Assembly (NCBI RefSeq): GCF_030068615.1
Contig: NZ_JASJOC010000017.1
Location: 1-64,000, forward strand
Direction: 5' to 3'
DNA length: 64,000 nt
DNA from: Halostagnicola sp. A-GB9-2
GTDB lineage: Archaea > Halobacteriota > Halobacteria > Halobacteriales > Natrialbaceae
Every line of letters begins with the position of its first letter. Position 1 is the stretch's first letter. The translations under genes and the position numbers were made by a program. The notes below the pieces were generated by a model that was not told the origin of the DNA, ran no database searches, and saw only the letters and a program-made list of their open reading frames with translations. Positions 37,185 to 46,304 of the stretch are shown here, piece by piece.

Positions 37185-37603
37185 ACCCACTCATACGCTG
37201 CCCGCCTTTTAATGGCAGCGTCGACCGACGGCGGTCGTGACCATGACGGCCATCGAACCTCGCCAGTTGTTGTCGTCCATATCGCCCGTTCCGATGATGC
37301 ACCCCGAAGACGCGGGTGTACGTCGAACGCGTTCGGATATCCAGAGCTTTGTTCAGGTCTTCGTCACCGAGATACGCTGAGAGGCTGTGGGTTGTGACTT
37401 GCATCATCTTCGCACAGACCACATGGCTCAATACGGTCTCGTCAACCTGCGTTATGTGAATGACATACTACACATGTATAAAAATTGATGAAGAGTATTT
37501 GTTTTCCAATGTGCGTCCGAATCAAGTGGTTGATTCATATATCGTTATCGACTACATGACATCTGCCCCACCATTTGAAGTAGTCATCGCTGGTGGCCAG
37601 CGT
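37185..37603. other. Intergenic region with promoters
   Basis: About 420 bases between divergent genes. From 37455 to 37560 it is AT-rich and suits the promoter of the ABC operon. A frame reading LSAYLGDEDLNKALDIRT (minus, about 37330-37390) is protein-like but isolated, and I do not recognise it. Confidence 0.4.
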
Positions 37604-38542
37604 ATGCCGCCGATCGAGATCGATGATCTCACCAAACGATACGGAGATCTCGCTGCGAACGACGCAGTTACGTTCGACATCGAGAGCGGAGAAATATTCG
37701 GCTATCTCGGTCCGAACGGGGCAGGGAAGACGACGACGATCCGACTGCTGCTCGGGCTCATTAAACCAACCGCTGGAACGGCACACGTCCTCGGCGCCAA
37801 CATCCGAAACCGACGGGCGCTCACCGAGGCCAAAGCCAACATCGGCTATCTCCCGGATACGCTCGGATTCGAGGAACGACTGACCGGAAACCAGATACTC
37901 GATTACTTCGCACGAATGCGCGGCGACGAGCGACGCGAAGAGCTTCTCGACCTGTTTCGTCCGCCACTGGAAAAGCCAGTCGAGACATATTCATCGGGAA
38001 ACAAGCGAATGCTCGGGATCGTTCAGGCGTTCATGCACGATCCAGATCTCGTTATCATGGACGAACCGACGGCCGGACTCGACCCGCTCAAGCAGGATCG
38101 ACTCCATCAGTTCCTCGAAACTGAACGCAACGCTGGAACGACCATTTTCCTCTCGTCACACGTCCTGAGCGAGGTTCAGCGTATCTGCGATCGCGTGGGG
38201 ATTATTCGGGCGGGTAAACTGGCCGCTCTGGAAAACGTCGAGAACTTGCTCACGCGCAGCGGCAAAGACGTGTGGGTCCGCCTGGACGATCCGGTCGAGG
38301 ACGCGCGGTTTCGCACTGACGACATGATCGATGTGGAGGTAACTGACGCGACGATTCAGTTTACCTACACCGGCGACGTGAAGACGCTGTTGGCGCATCT
38401 CGTCCAGTTCGAGGTCGCCGACGTCGATATCGGCGATCCACAACTGGACGATATCTTCAAACACTACTACGGTGATGAGGGTGGAACTGAGAACGCACCC
38501 GCAACCGGAATCGAGGAGGACACCACAGCGGAGGCAGAATGA
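37604..38542 (+). CDS. ABC transporter ATP-binding subunit (ABC-2 export type)
   Basis: A 312-residue ATPase from the ATG at 37604 (MPPIEIDDLTKRYGDLAAND). Walker [21 protein letters not shown], signature YSSGNKRML (LSGGQ is usual, so the loop is divergent), Walker B LVIMDEPTAGLDPL, and the switch histidine in LSSHVLSEVQRI. The C-terminal 90 residues form the regulatory tail found in this subfamily. With the two permeases downstream it makes an ABC-2 exporter; the cargo is unknown. It overlaps the first permease by four bases (ATGA). Confidence 0.9.
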   Translation: MPPIEIDDLTKRYGDLAANDAVTFDIESGEIFGYLGPNGAGKTTTIRLLLGLIKPTAGTAHVLGANIRNRRALTEAKANIGYLPDTLGFEERLTGNQILDYFARMRGDERREELLDLFRPPLEKPVETYSSGNKRMLGIVQAFMHDPDLVIMDEPTAGLDPLKQDRLHQFLETERNAGTTIFLSSHVLSEVQRICDRVGIIRAGKLAALENVENLLTRSGKDVWVRLDDPVEDARFRTDDMIDVEVTDATIQFTYTGDVKTLLAHLVQFEVADVDIGDPQLDDIFKHYYGDEGGTENAPATGIEEDTTAEAE

Positions 38543-39321
38543 CGGCGATCCTGCGCACCGAATCCGGCAAACTGCTGCGTAGTTCGGTACTACTGACAGG
38601 GATGTTTGCGCTGCTCTCGGCGTTTATGTTCGCCGCCTTCCCAGGCTTTGCGGAGGAAGCGGAGTTCGTCGAGGAGGCGTTTCCGCCGGTCCTCATCGGA
38701 CTCTTCGGATTCGAAGCGCTGCACACGATTGAGGGGTTCGTCGCCAGCTACCTCTTCTCGCTCATCTGGGTCCTGTTCGCCGGCATGTTCTTCGCGTACG
38801 TCAGTGCGGGCCTGATCGTCGAGGACGTCCGGACCCGAAAGATGGATCTCATCCTGTCGAACCCCGTCTCGCGAGAGTCAGTCGTCCTCCAGAAGGTGGC
38901 CGCGCTCTGGGTCCCCCTCGTCGTGGTGAACGTCGGCCTGTTGGTCGTGCTTCTCGCGGGTGCAAACGTCCTCGGCGAGTCGCTCGACCCGATCGATCTG
39001 GGAGTGGCGCTCCTGCTCAGCGTTCCTTATTTGCTGGTCTGTGCCGGAGTCGGGATCGTGCTGTCCGTGACCGTCGACCGCGTCGAAACCGCCCAAGCCA
39101 GCGCGTTGGGACTGGTGTTCGTTCTCTGGCTGGTCGACGGGTTATCGAACATGGGTCCCGATTTCGGGTGGGTGGGACAGTTCACACCAAGTCGGTACGT
39201 TACGCCGACGGACGTCCTCGTACACGAGGAGTACGCCTACGGGGAAGCCGGAATTCTCCTCGCAGTTTTTTTCGTCCTGCTGGGACTCGCTGTCTTCATC
39301 TTCACACGGAGGGATATCTGA
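38539..39321 (+). CDS. ABC-2 permease, copy 1
   Basis: A 260-residue membrane protein with six hydrophobic segments, the first at about residues 14-34 (SVLLTGMFALLSAFMFAAFP). After helix 2 comes RKMDLILSNPVSRESVVLQK, a block found in ABC-2 permeases of the NosY/Na+-export type. The end VFIFTRRDI is the usual C-terminus. It pairs with the ATPase just upstream (ATGA overlap). The next gene is a clear duplicate. Confidence 0.88.
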   Translation: MTAILRTESGKLLRSSVLLTGMFALLSAFMFAAFPGFAEEAEFVEEAFPPVLIGLFGFEALHTIEGFVASYLFSLIWVLFAGMFFAYVSAGLIVEDVRTRKMDLILSNPVSRESVVLQKVAALWVPLVVVNVGLLVVLLAGANVLGESLDPIDLGVALLLSVPYLLVCAGVGIVLSVTVDRVETAQASALGLVFVLWLVDGLSNMGPDFGWVGQFTPSRYVTPTDVLVHEEYAYGEAGILLAVFFVLLGLAVFIFTRRDI

Positions 39322-39393
39322 GATGACTATCACGCCCACGACAGTCGATAACCGCGTCCACCGGTTCCTCAACGACGGCGTGGAGGGATCACC

Positions 39394-40176
39394 ATGACGG
39401 CCATACTGCGTCTGGAATCCAGAAAGCGTATTCGGAGTTCGGTCGTGCTGGTCGTCGTTTTCGCGCTTCTCTCAGCCCTCTACTTCTCGATGTTTCCGAG
39501 CATCGAAGAAGACATCGAGGCGCTCATGGAGGGGTTTCCGGACTTCTTTTTCGACCTGTTCGGCATCGAAGCACTGCACACGATCGAGGGATTCATCGCC
39601 GCGGAGATCTACTCGTTTTTCTGGGTAGTCCTCGTTGGCATCTATTTCTCGTACGTCGGTGCCGGGCTGATCGCCGGAGACATCCGTGGTCGCAAGATGG
39701 ATCTGACGCTCTCGAATCCCGTCTCGAGGGAGTCAGTCGTGCTCCAGAAGGTGGCGGGACTGTGGGTTCCGCTGGTCGTGCTGAACGTCGGGGTTGCCGT
39801 TATCGTCTACGTGGGGGCACTCGTGATCGGGGAGCATATCAACCCCGTCGCCATCACGATGGTACACCTGCTGTCGGTCCCCTACCTGCTGGTTTGTGCC
39901 ACCATTGGACTCGTGGCCTCCGTCGTCCTCGACCGCGCGAGAAGTGCCAGGGCGACGGCGCTGAGTCTGGTGTTCGTCCTCTGGTTGCTCGACGGCGTCT
40001 CCCAGCTGGATCCGGAATTCGAGTGGGCCGGTGTCCTCTCGCCCAGTCGCTACTACGACGAAACCGCGATCCTCGTCCGCGAGGAGTACGCCTATTTCGA
40101 TGCCGTCATTTTGGTGGGGGCGTTTCTCGTCTTACTGGGGGTTGCGACCGTCGTCTTCACGCGACGAGACATTTGA
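39394..40176 (+). CDS. ABC-2 permease, copy 2
   Basis: Also 260 residues and colinear with copy 1: MTAILRLESRKRIRSSVVLV against MTAILRTESGKLLRSSVLLT, and RKMDLTLSNPVSRESVVLQK against RKMDLILSNPVSRESVVLQK. The end VVFTRRDI is also shared. The loop between helices 1 and 2 (EEDIEALMEGFPDFFFDLFG) differs most. The two permeases probably form a heterodimer on one ATPase. The 72-base gap between them contains a short frame that is not a gene. Confidence 0.88.
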   Translation: MTAILRLESRKRIRSSVVLVVVFALLSALYFSMFPSIEEDIEALMEGFPDFFFDLFGIEALHTIEGFIAAEIYSFFWVVLVGIYFSYVGAGLIAGDIRGRKMDLTLSNPVSRESVVLQKVAGLWVPLVVLNVGVAVIVYVGALVIGEHINPVAITMVHLLSVPYLLVCATIGLVASVVLDRARSARATALSLVFVLWLLDGVSQLDPEFEWAGVLSPSRYYDETAILVREEYAYFDAVILVGAFLVLLGVATVVFTRRDI

Positions 40177-40273
40177 ACGGATCCAACCGTTCGTCTGTGT
40201 ATCGGGCACCTACCAGTCAGCTGAATCGAACGATGGTGGGGGCTATATTGAAATTGCTCGTGTACGAGGACTG

Positions 40274-41320
40274 ATGACATCGAACCGACGGGACATCCTC
40301 GAACGCGCAAGCGCAACGGCAGTAATCAGTACAGTCGGACTGGCGGGCGCGACGACAGTCGGGGCGCACCCGCGCCCACGTCCAGCAGTCGACGACGGCC
40401 TCCCGGAGTACAGTCGATGGCTCACACTCGATACCGGTGACCTCGAGTTCGTCTCCGTCGACTGGGAGACCGTCGGCGAGTATGTCGAAGACGAACTCGA
40501 GCAAGCACAGACGGAAGACGACCCGGAACTGCCCGCGGAGTTCGAAGCCGATCCGATGATCGCGCCCGTTTCGGAGGGAATGATCTCGATGTACTTCTTC
40601 ATCGGGCTCACCCTCGCCCCGTACGGACTGGGCAGGCTCCTCGACGAGACGACGTTCGAATCGACGCCTCAAGACCTGGTGTTGACCGACGCGACGTTCG
40701 TTGCGACGGGCATCGATGCCGCCGAAATCGACGCACAGCTGACCCAGGAGACGGGGATCGAGTTCATCAGGCAATTCGAACGGACGGACGAGATCGGAGA
40801 GTACGATGTGTACACGTCGGTCGAGGATGTAGAGGAGGACGATGTAATGATCGCCGTCGGCGATGAGGCGCTCGTCGTCGCTGATAGTATGGCCGTCGAC
40901 GCAAGCGACGATTCGATGGCGATACTCGAGACGGCCATCGGCGCTTCGGACGGCGAAATAGACAGAGCGACCGACGAATCCGAATCGTTTGAATGGCTCG
41001 TCGAGACGGGTGGTCACGGCGACGTCACCGTCGGACAGCACGGAGATCCAGTCGAGGACGATGTATTCGTCGACCTTGACTTTGAGGGACTCGAAGACGC
41101 CGAAGGGATCGTCTCGTCGCTCACCGTCGAGGACGAGACAACGTCGACCGGCGATTTTGTGGCGATTATCGACAATCCAGACGAGGACGCGCTGGAGGAT
41201 TTCGTCGGTGCATCTGGCGAAGACCAATCGGTGTCTGTCGATGGTGATCGCGTGACTGCGACAGCGACGTGGCGAGAGGAGACCGTGACTGGGACCCAAT
41301 CCCTACAATTCCTGAAATAA
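40274..41320 (+). CDS. Secreted acidic protein with Tat-like signal, unknown function
   Basis: A 348-residue protein. The N-terminus NRRDILERASATAVISTVGL has twin arginines and a hydrophobic stretch ending near AHPRP, so export by the Tat route is likely. The mature part is very acidic and repeats a pattern of short strands and DE-rich loops (VEDVEEDDVMIAVGDEALVV, DPVEDDVFVDLDFEGLEDAE). No catalytic motif is seen. It follows the ABC-2 operon by 97 bases and may be its surface partner. An internal hydrophobic segment MISMYFFIGLTLAPYGLG near residue 98 is unusual for a soluble secreted protein and may anchor it. Confidence 0.7.
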   Translation: MTSNRRDILERASATAVISTVGLAGATTVGAHPRPRPAVDDGLPEYSRWLTLDTGDLEFVSVDWETVGEYVEDELEQAQTEDDPELPAEFEADPMIAPVSEGMISMYFFIGLTLAPYGLGRLLDETTFESTPQDLVLTDATFVATGIDAAEIDAQLTQETGIEFIRQFERTDEIGEYDVYTSVEDVEEDDVMIAVGDEALVVADSMAVDASDDSMAILETAIGASDGEIDRATDESESFEWLVETGGHGDVTVGQHGDPVEDDVFVDLDFEGLEDAEGIVSSLTVEDETTSTGDFVAIIDNPDEDALEDFVGASGEDQSVSVDGDRVTATATWREETVTGTQSLQFLK

Positions 41321-41427
41321 GTAGGATATCTACGTGGTTGCTGGCTTGATCGACAAGTGTGCGGACCGGGCTGGCGCGGCGCTGTTTCGTCAGGCGAAAG
41401 TGAGGCGATGTGATTTTGTGGTGCTCT

Positions 41428-41545
41428 ATGCCAAAAATCGACCGCCTTATCGGATGTAACGACTGGATCGATTTGAGTTTTGTGGAGCGTGAGCGGACAC
41501 CGCGTCAGCTGATGGAACTCGGTATTCGACTCCACTTGAGAAGCG
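41428..41545 (+). mobile_element. IS6-like transposase, N-terminal remnant
   Basis: Reads MPKIDRLIGCNDWIDLSFVE, RERTPRQLMELGIRLHL, the start of a haloarchaeal IS6-type transposase. It is cut after about 40 residues and runs into other sequence. Confidence 0.7.
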
Positions 41546-41569
41546 AGCAGGTCGTAGAGCTAGTTTGGA

Positions 41570-41817
41570 ATGTCACTCGTAGGCCTGCTCAGCAAGTTCT
41601 ACGCGACGGAATTTGATGAATACTGGGAGCGTGAGCGGACAGCGATTGCGTCAGGATGTTCGCTGTCCGGCTTCACGCGACCGGTTGTTCGCTTCGAGAG
41701 ACACAAGCGATTCTTCGCTTGATCGGTGTTGAACGCTCTCATCAAATAATCCGAAACTGGATACAATGGTTGGCTGACAGCGTTCCAGACCCGCCGATGT
41801 CCACGAGAGCAGAGTTT
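41570..41817 (+). mobile_element. Second IS6-like transposase, N-terminal remnant
   Basis: Reads LLSKFYATEFDEYWERERTA and, after a frame change near 41655, MFAVRLHATGCSLRETQAIL, RLIGVERSHQIIRNWIQWLA, DSVPDPP. This is the first 80 residues of another haloarchaeal IS6-type transposase; the DDE catalytic part is missing. It touches the first remnant and is followed directly by a hairpin cluster. Confidence 0.72.
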
Positions 41818-41829
41818 TCGTGCGGCCTC

Positions 41830-41900
41830 TTGGAGAGCAAAACTCTCCAACGGTCGGCGAATCTTCGATTCGCCTCGACATCAGACGCAAAGCGTTCTGG
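41830..41900. repeat. Hairpin cluster A
   Basis: Three adjacent short inverted repeats. TTGGAGAG/CTCTCCAA around CAAAA (41830-41850), GGCGAATC/GATTCGCC around TTC (41856-41874), and CAGACGC/GCGTTCTG around AAA with one bulge (about 41882-41899). They lie right behind a transposase remnant and resemble clusters B and C in design. Confidence 0.65.
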
Positions 41901-42781
41901 TGTGGTAATATGTGTATCATACAATATAGTGTTGTCTCGATCAGTTAGTCACCGACGAACTATGAAGCAATCAATTCAAGTTTCGAACGGGAATTCTATA
42001 AGTATATAACCACTTGTTTGATCAGGTTTCATTCGACATAGTCCAGCTGACTGTTCAAGCCCAATTAAGCGAGGAAAGACATGTGATCATAGTCACCGAC
42101 GAGAAATATCGCTTCAAATGAAATATATTTATAAATTTTTTAATATTATGGTACGGCGGCTAGATCGGTGCCTCGCCGCCCGAAGACTACGACATCGAGA
42201 ATCAGATTTGACCCCATTATATTGTACTATATACCCAATGTTAATTGGAACTTATCTCAACAGGTAGTTCACATAATGGTGACTTGCGGCGGCGTAGCCC
42301 CGGTGGTTGGTTGGCGATCTGCCAGCCAATGCGTCCACACTCAGACAGCTCCGTGCAAACAGTCTATGCCGAACCGCCGTAACACGGCAGTTGTTTTTCT
42401 GACTGATAATCCGTGTGAACGAACGCCCAAGGTTCCTTTGAGCACCACTTGGGCGGCTCTATTTTCGCTCGTCTCGAGTGCTCCTTTCGCTCTGCCTACG
42501 GCTCGTCGTCACAATCACCAACTACGAGCAAGGAGACGATCCGATCCGTGAAAATTTTAATCGATGAGATGGGTTCTATGACACATTCCGTTACGTTACC
42601 ATCCTCTCCACCCTGAACAGTAGACACCGAACCTAGTTCACGACATTGCTGGTGAGATTGTTTATGGTCACAACAACTGAAGCAAAATAGGGCTGTAATG
42701 CCGAATCAACCCTTGTCTATCCAGAACTCAGCTTAGATATCAAATTCTGAGGAGTGGGTACGAGAGAGGATTTTCTAGTAC
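41901..42781. other. Non-coding, AT-rich relic zone with more hairpins
   Basis: No intact gene. AT-rich from 41910 to 42250 (for example ATATATTTATAAATTTTT at 42122-42139). Hairpins include TTGGTTGGC/GCCAGCCAA around GATCT (42307-42329), GCCG/CGGC at about 42377-42389, and CGCCCAAG/CTTGGGCG with a 16-base loop near 42425-42456. It probably consists of IS debris. Confidence 0.5.
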
Positions 42782-45004
42782 TCAAGAGACCATCCGGTCA
42801 CTTGTTTGAAGTTGGTCGGCTAGGCTCGCATAGAACGAGGCACAGCTCTCGTCGGGTGATCGGTGTGGAGCGACTGTTCCCAGTGTCTCCCAATTACCGA
42901 TTAGCACCAGCCGTTTTCGGGCTCGAGTGAGTGCAACGTTCAGTCGGCGAGGGCCTTCATCCGGGAATTCGAGAAAGCCGCTGTGTCCCTCGTCGTTGCT
43001 CCGGACGAACGAGACGATAATCGCTTCGCGTTCCCCGCCCTGGAAGGAATCAACCGTATCGACATCAACGCGTCTCGAGTTGTCGATCTCGAGCTGATTG
43101 ACTCGATTGATTACTTCTCCAACTTGTCCACTGTAGGCAGTGATAACGCCGACATCACTGGGGTCGACACCGTTCTGAACCAGGAGTTTCACTTGTTTTG
43201 CGACCGCTCGTGCCTCCTCGAGATTATAGAGAGAGTTACCGTTCGTCTGGCGTTGCTCCGCTCCGGCGATGTCGATACCCATGATGGGGTTTAGCTCATC
43301 AACGGTCCACTCACGACATCGGTCGGCCGTTTGCAACTCACCGTTGTAGAACGCTTCGTTCGGAAACGTCGCGATCTCCTCGTTCATTCGATACTGTTTC
43401 CGGAGGAGAACGGAGATCTCATCCTCGTATCGGTTGAGGAGGTATTCGAAGAGGGAGATATGCATCTCCTCCTCTTGCATCGACTCGTCCGCGCAGTACG
43501 GCGGGAGTTGCTTGTGGTCTCCCGCGAGGACGAGTTTGCGAGCGCAGTTGAGAACGATCGCCGTTGCCGGTCGGCTCGCCTGCGTCGCCTCGTCGACGAC
43601 TGCCACGTCGAAGGCGTTCTGGTCAAACTGCGACGCCCCACTGGTCGTTGCGGCGACGACGTCGGCGGCCCCAGGCGATCGGTCGATGTAGTGCTCGTCC
43701 ACGACCGGATTCCGGGTATTATTCCCAACCCGAGCGATCGACAGCTCCGTCTCCGAATCCTGTGCCATTGCGTGCAGCGTGTCCGTCTCCGGCGCGTCTC
43801 GAGTGCTATCGCCGACCAGTAGATTGTCGACGGCCTGATTCGAGTGGGCCGTTACCAGTACCGATTGTCCCTTATCGACGGCATGTTGGACGTATGCAGT
43901 CAGGGTCCGCGTTTTCCCCGTCCCCGGTGGACCGTGAATACAGACGACATCGTTCGCTCCATCCGCCCAGAGTAACGCCCGATACTGATACTCGTTCAGT
44001 CCGATGTTGGGCGCTGGAAGCGCGTACTTGTTAACGTCGAATGCGACGGAACGGTTTCCGGTGAGAAGATCTCGCTTCGAATCGTTGGCCTCCACCTGGG
44101 TGATCGCTTTGAGACGCCGGTTAAACGGGATCGGGTTCAGCAGTTCTTGTACCCAGCATTCGATCTCGTCGCTAGCCAGGATCTTCTCGACGACAGCGCG
44201 ATCACCGACGGAATCCCAAACCGGTTGGATAGTGACATTCGGTCCGTCGATATCGAGGATCTCACCCTCGAGCGGGAACTGCTCGTCGTTCGCGTCGGTA
44301 TCTACGATACAGAAGTTCCTTTCGAAGAGCCCTTCGTCGTCGCGAAGGTCGATATCGCCGTCTCTATCGTCGTCCTCATCATCCGCGATCTGGAAGACGT
44401 AGGCCATACCTTCGGTTTTGCCACGTCTTGTGCGGATAGGGAGAAACGGCCCGGAGACGTAATTCCGACGCACTGCGGTATCAAGACCGATGTCGGAATA
44501 CGTCTTCCAGTTTGACTCGCGTTGCGTTTCGCGTTCGGTGCGAACGAATTCTTTCAGTTCTTCGAAGAACGCCGCTCGATCGTCAGTACTCAATCGATCG
44601 GACGGCTGGATCCGCTCCGGTGGGAATTCGGATTCGTCGATCGGTAGTTCCGGTTCCTCCCGATGCTCGGGAAGCCAGAACCGGAGTCGATGACCGATCT
44701 CTTTCGTCCGCAATTTCTCGCAGGAGGTGAACCGTTCGGTTCCGGAGATACCGAATCCGCTGTCGAACCAACCGATGTGGTCCTGCTCCGGTCGATAGAG
44801 AACGTACTCGTTCGTCGGTACCGGCTCGTCGACCGCGAACAGGGGAACGACGTACTTGTCCCCATCCGGGGTTTTGATGTCGAGTAGCTCTTTTGCACGC
44901 TTTGCCGCTGTAGACACGTCGACTGGGTCGTACTCGGATCCACGAATGTCCGCATGAAGGAGATTGGTATCCGCGTAGTGCCAATCGTTGAATAAATCGT
45001 TCAT
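42782..45004 (-). CDS. Upf1/Dna2-like superfamily 1 helicase
   Basis: A 740-residue SF1B helicase. An N-terminal 330-residue region without known motifs precedes the motor. Motor motifs: Q-like LNEYQYRALLWADG, Walker A CIHGPPGTGKTRTLTAYVQH, Walker B VAVVDEATQASRPATAIVLN, motif III LVLAGDHKQLPPYC, motif IV LLRKQYRMNEEIATFPNEAF, motif V VDTVDSFQGGEREAIIVSFV, motif VI PRRLNVALTRARKRLVLIGN. DEATQ and GDHKQLPP are typical of Upf1/Dna2/Smubp2 helicases. It moves on single-stranded DNA or RNA. No nuclease domain or cysteine cluster is seen. It is a lone gene in an IS-rich accessory stretch. Confidence 0.87.
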   Translation of the reverse strand: MNDLFNDWHYADTNLLHADIRGSEYDPVDVSTAAKRAKELLDIKTPDGDKYVVPLFAVDEPVPTNEYVLYRPEQDHIGWFDSGFGISGTERFTSCEKLRTKEIGHRLRFWLPEHREEPELPIDESEFPPERIQPSDRLSTDDRAAFFEELKEFVRTERETQRESNWKTYSDIGLDTAVRRNYVSGPFLPIRTRRGKTEGMAYVFQIADDEDDDRDGDIDLRDDEGLFERNFCIVDTDANDEQFPLEGEILDIDGPNVTIQPVWDSVGDRAVVEKILASDEIECWVQELLNPIPFNRRLKAITQVEANDSKRDLLTGNRSVAFDVNKYALPAPNIGLNEYQYRALLWADGANDVVCIHGPPGTGKTRTLTAYVQHAVDKGQSVLVTAHSNQAVDNLLVGDSTRDAPETDTLHAMAQDSETELSIARVGNNTRNPVVDEHYIDRSPGAADVVAATTSGASQFDQNAFDVAVVDEATQASRPATAIVLNCARKLVLAGDHKQLPPYCADESMQEEEMHISLFEYLLNRYEDEISVLLRKQYRMNEEIATFPNEAFYNGELQTADRCREWTVDELNPIMGIDIAGAEQRQTNGNSLYNLEEARAVAKQVKLLVQNGVDPSDVGVITAYSGQVGEVINRVNQLEIDNSRRVDVDTVDSFQGGEREAIIVSFVRSNDEGHSGFLEFPDEGPRRLNVALTRARKRLVLIGNWETLGTVAPHRSPDESCASFYASLADQLQTSDRMVS

Positions 45005-45366
45005 AAATTCACAAATTCTGATGGGTATTTAGTTTAAATGGTTGTGCAGCTTGAGCTGTCAAATTTTGACAGTGCCGTTAGCGAGGACAGTGGAACTGAA
45101 TTTGACCGCGATAGACATATCAAAATACGACTCAATAGCTTGATGGATTTCTGCCTCATGACTGTATCCGTTCTAGGAACAAGAGACGATTCGCCTATCC
45201 TACGTTTCAGGTACCTAGAGGAATTCACCGCCTTCTAGCACACACCCAAAAAAGATGCTTTCGGTCGCCTCAATCGAGGTCTCGATCACAATACTTAGAT
45301 GTCAGATAAACCAACCTGATAGCTGTAGGTGATGAGTCGGTTAGATCAGATGGCTAAGGTATCAGA
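45005..45366. other. Intergenic stretch, nothing recognised
   Basis: About 360 bases upstream of the helicase. AT-rich, no protein-like frame. It includes the helicase promoter and leads into a transposase remnant. Confidence 0.4.
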
Positions 45367-45537
45367 TCCACCATTCACAACTGGGTGCAAAAGGCTGATC
45401 TACAGCCCTTCAGTGGAAAATTACCGGCTCACGTTGCCCTCGATGGGGTAGTGATCCAACTCACCGACCAGCGCTATTGGCTGTCCGCTACGGTTCATCC
45501 ACGCACCAACGAGTTCTTGTACGTCAGCTCTTTCTGA
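45367..45537 (+). mobile_element. IS6-like transposase, middle remnant
   Basis: Reads STIHNWVQKADLQPFSGKLP, AHVALDGVVIQLTDQRYWLS, ATVHPRTNEFLYVSSF, then TGA. This is the core entry of a haloarchaeal IS6-type transposase (usual form HVALDETVIQLNDQRYWLY, where the D of DET is catalytic; here the following E and T are lost: DGV). It is the piece that would follow the N-terminus kept at 41428, on the same strand. Confidence 0.75.
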
Positions 45538-45786
45538 CCCGAAATACCGCTGTTACCTCGATCTACAGTGCCGCATTACAGCTCGGATGATCACTGCGTC
45601 GCGTCCTGATCGGTGACGACGACAGTCGGAGAAGTGTTCGCTGCTCTTGAAAAGAACACTCAGAGCAGCCACAACCCCATTGGCTGTTGATGATCGAAGA
45701 TTCTCATGAACCCTGCGCCCTCGAGGACGGACCCCCCGTCCAGCTCACAGCCGTGTGGCCGCTTGCCCATCACGGCGACGGGGACG

Positions 45787-46137
45787 TCAATCGTCGTTTT
45801 CTGAATCGATCGGGTACGATGAGACGCCCTCCATCTCGGACGTCGATTCGTAGTTCGGATCCTGATCGGCGTCCATCTCCCCGAGAAAGACGAGCGCGAT
45901 AACGACGCCGACGAGCGCGAACCCGATGGCGACGGCAAACGCGAGCCGATAGCCCGCCGTCTGCGCGACCAGCGTCCCGCTCCCGTTTGCGAGGAGGGTC
46001 TCGGTGTGCGAGACCGCGACGGCCGAGAGAACCGCGATGCCGATGGGGCTGCCGATCTGGTACGTCGTCTCCTCGATTCCTGGCGCAATCCCGTGATCCC
46101 GGTCATCGACACCGGTGAGCGCGGCAATCGACGCACC
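45787..46137 (-). pseudogene. MFS (DHA2-type) transporter C-terminal fragment
   Basis: Reads GASIAALTGVDDRDHGIAPG, ETTYQIGSPIGIAVLSAVAV, then a final helix (LAFAVAIGFALVGVVIALVF) and an acidic tail. The order 'GV..REHG.A.G...Q.GG..G.A' is the end of DHA2-family drug/proton antiporters. Only the last two or three helices remain. It is joined directly to the start of an ABC permease. Confidence 0.7.
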
Positions 46138-46142
46138 GGCGA

Positions 46143-46304
46143 AGTCACGTCGAGCAGTTGCTCGGGGACGTGCTTGATCTTCAACAGCGCCCGCCAGCCG
46201 AACGTGATCGACGCCGAGAGGGCGGAAGGCGGCACGGGTCGGTCGCCGGTCCCAACAGCTGTTTGGATACGCTCGACGTCGGGATCCGTCGGCGAGTCCG
46301 TCAC
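46143..46304 (-). pseudogene. ABC-2 drug-export permease, N-terminal fragment
   Basis: From a GTG inside the stop codon of the ATPase gene (GTGA overlap), the frame reads ALSASITFGWRALLKIKHVP, EQLLDVT, the typical start of a daunorubicin-type (DrrB) permease. About 54 residues remain before the reading jumps to MFS sequence in another frame. The first membrane helix is already missing, so the ATPase next door has lost its partner. Confidence 0.72.

Noticed and set aside
39322-39393. Short frame between the two permeases (MTITPTTVDNRVHRFLNDGV)
   Set aside because: It has no stop of its own before the second permease and no recognisable feature; treated as spacer left by the duplication.
40217-41299. 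360-codon frame antisense to the Tat-type secreted protein
   Set aside because: The plus frame has a start, a twin-arginine signal and acidic composition; the antisense frame is a by-product of codon bias.
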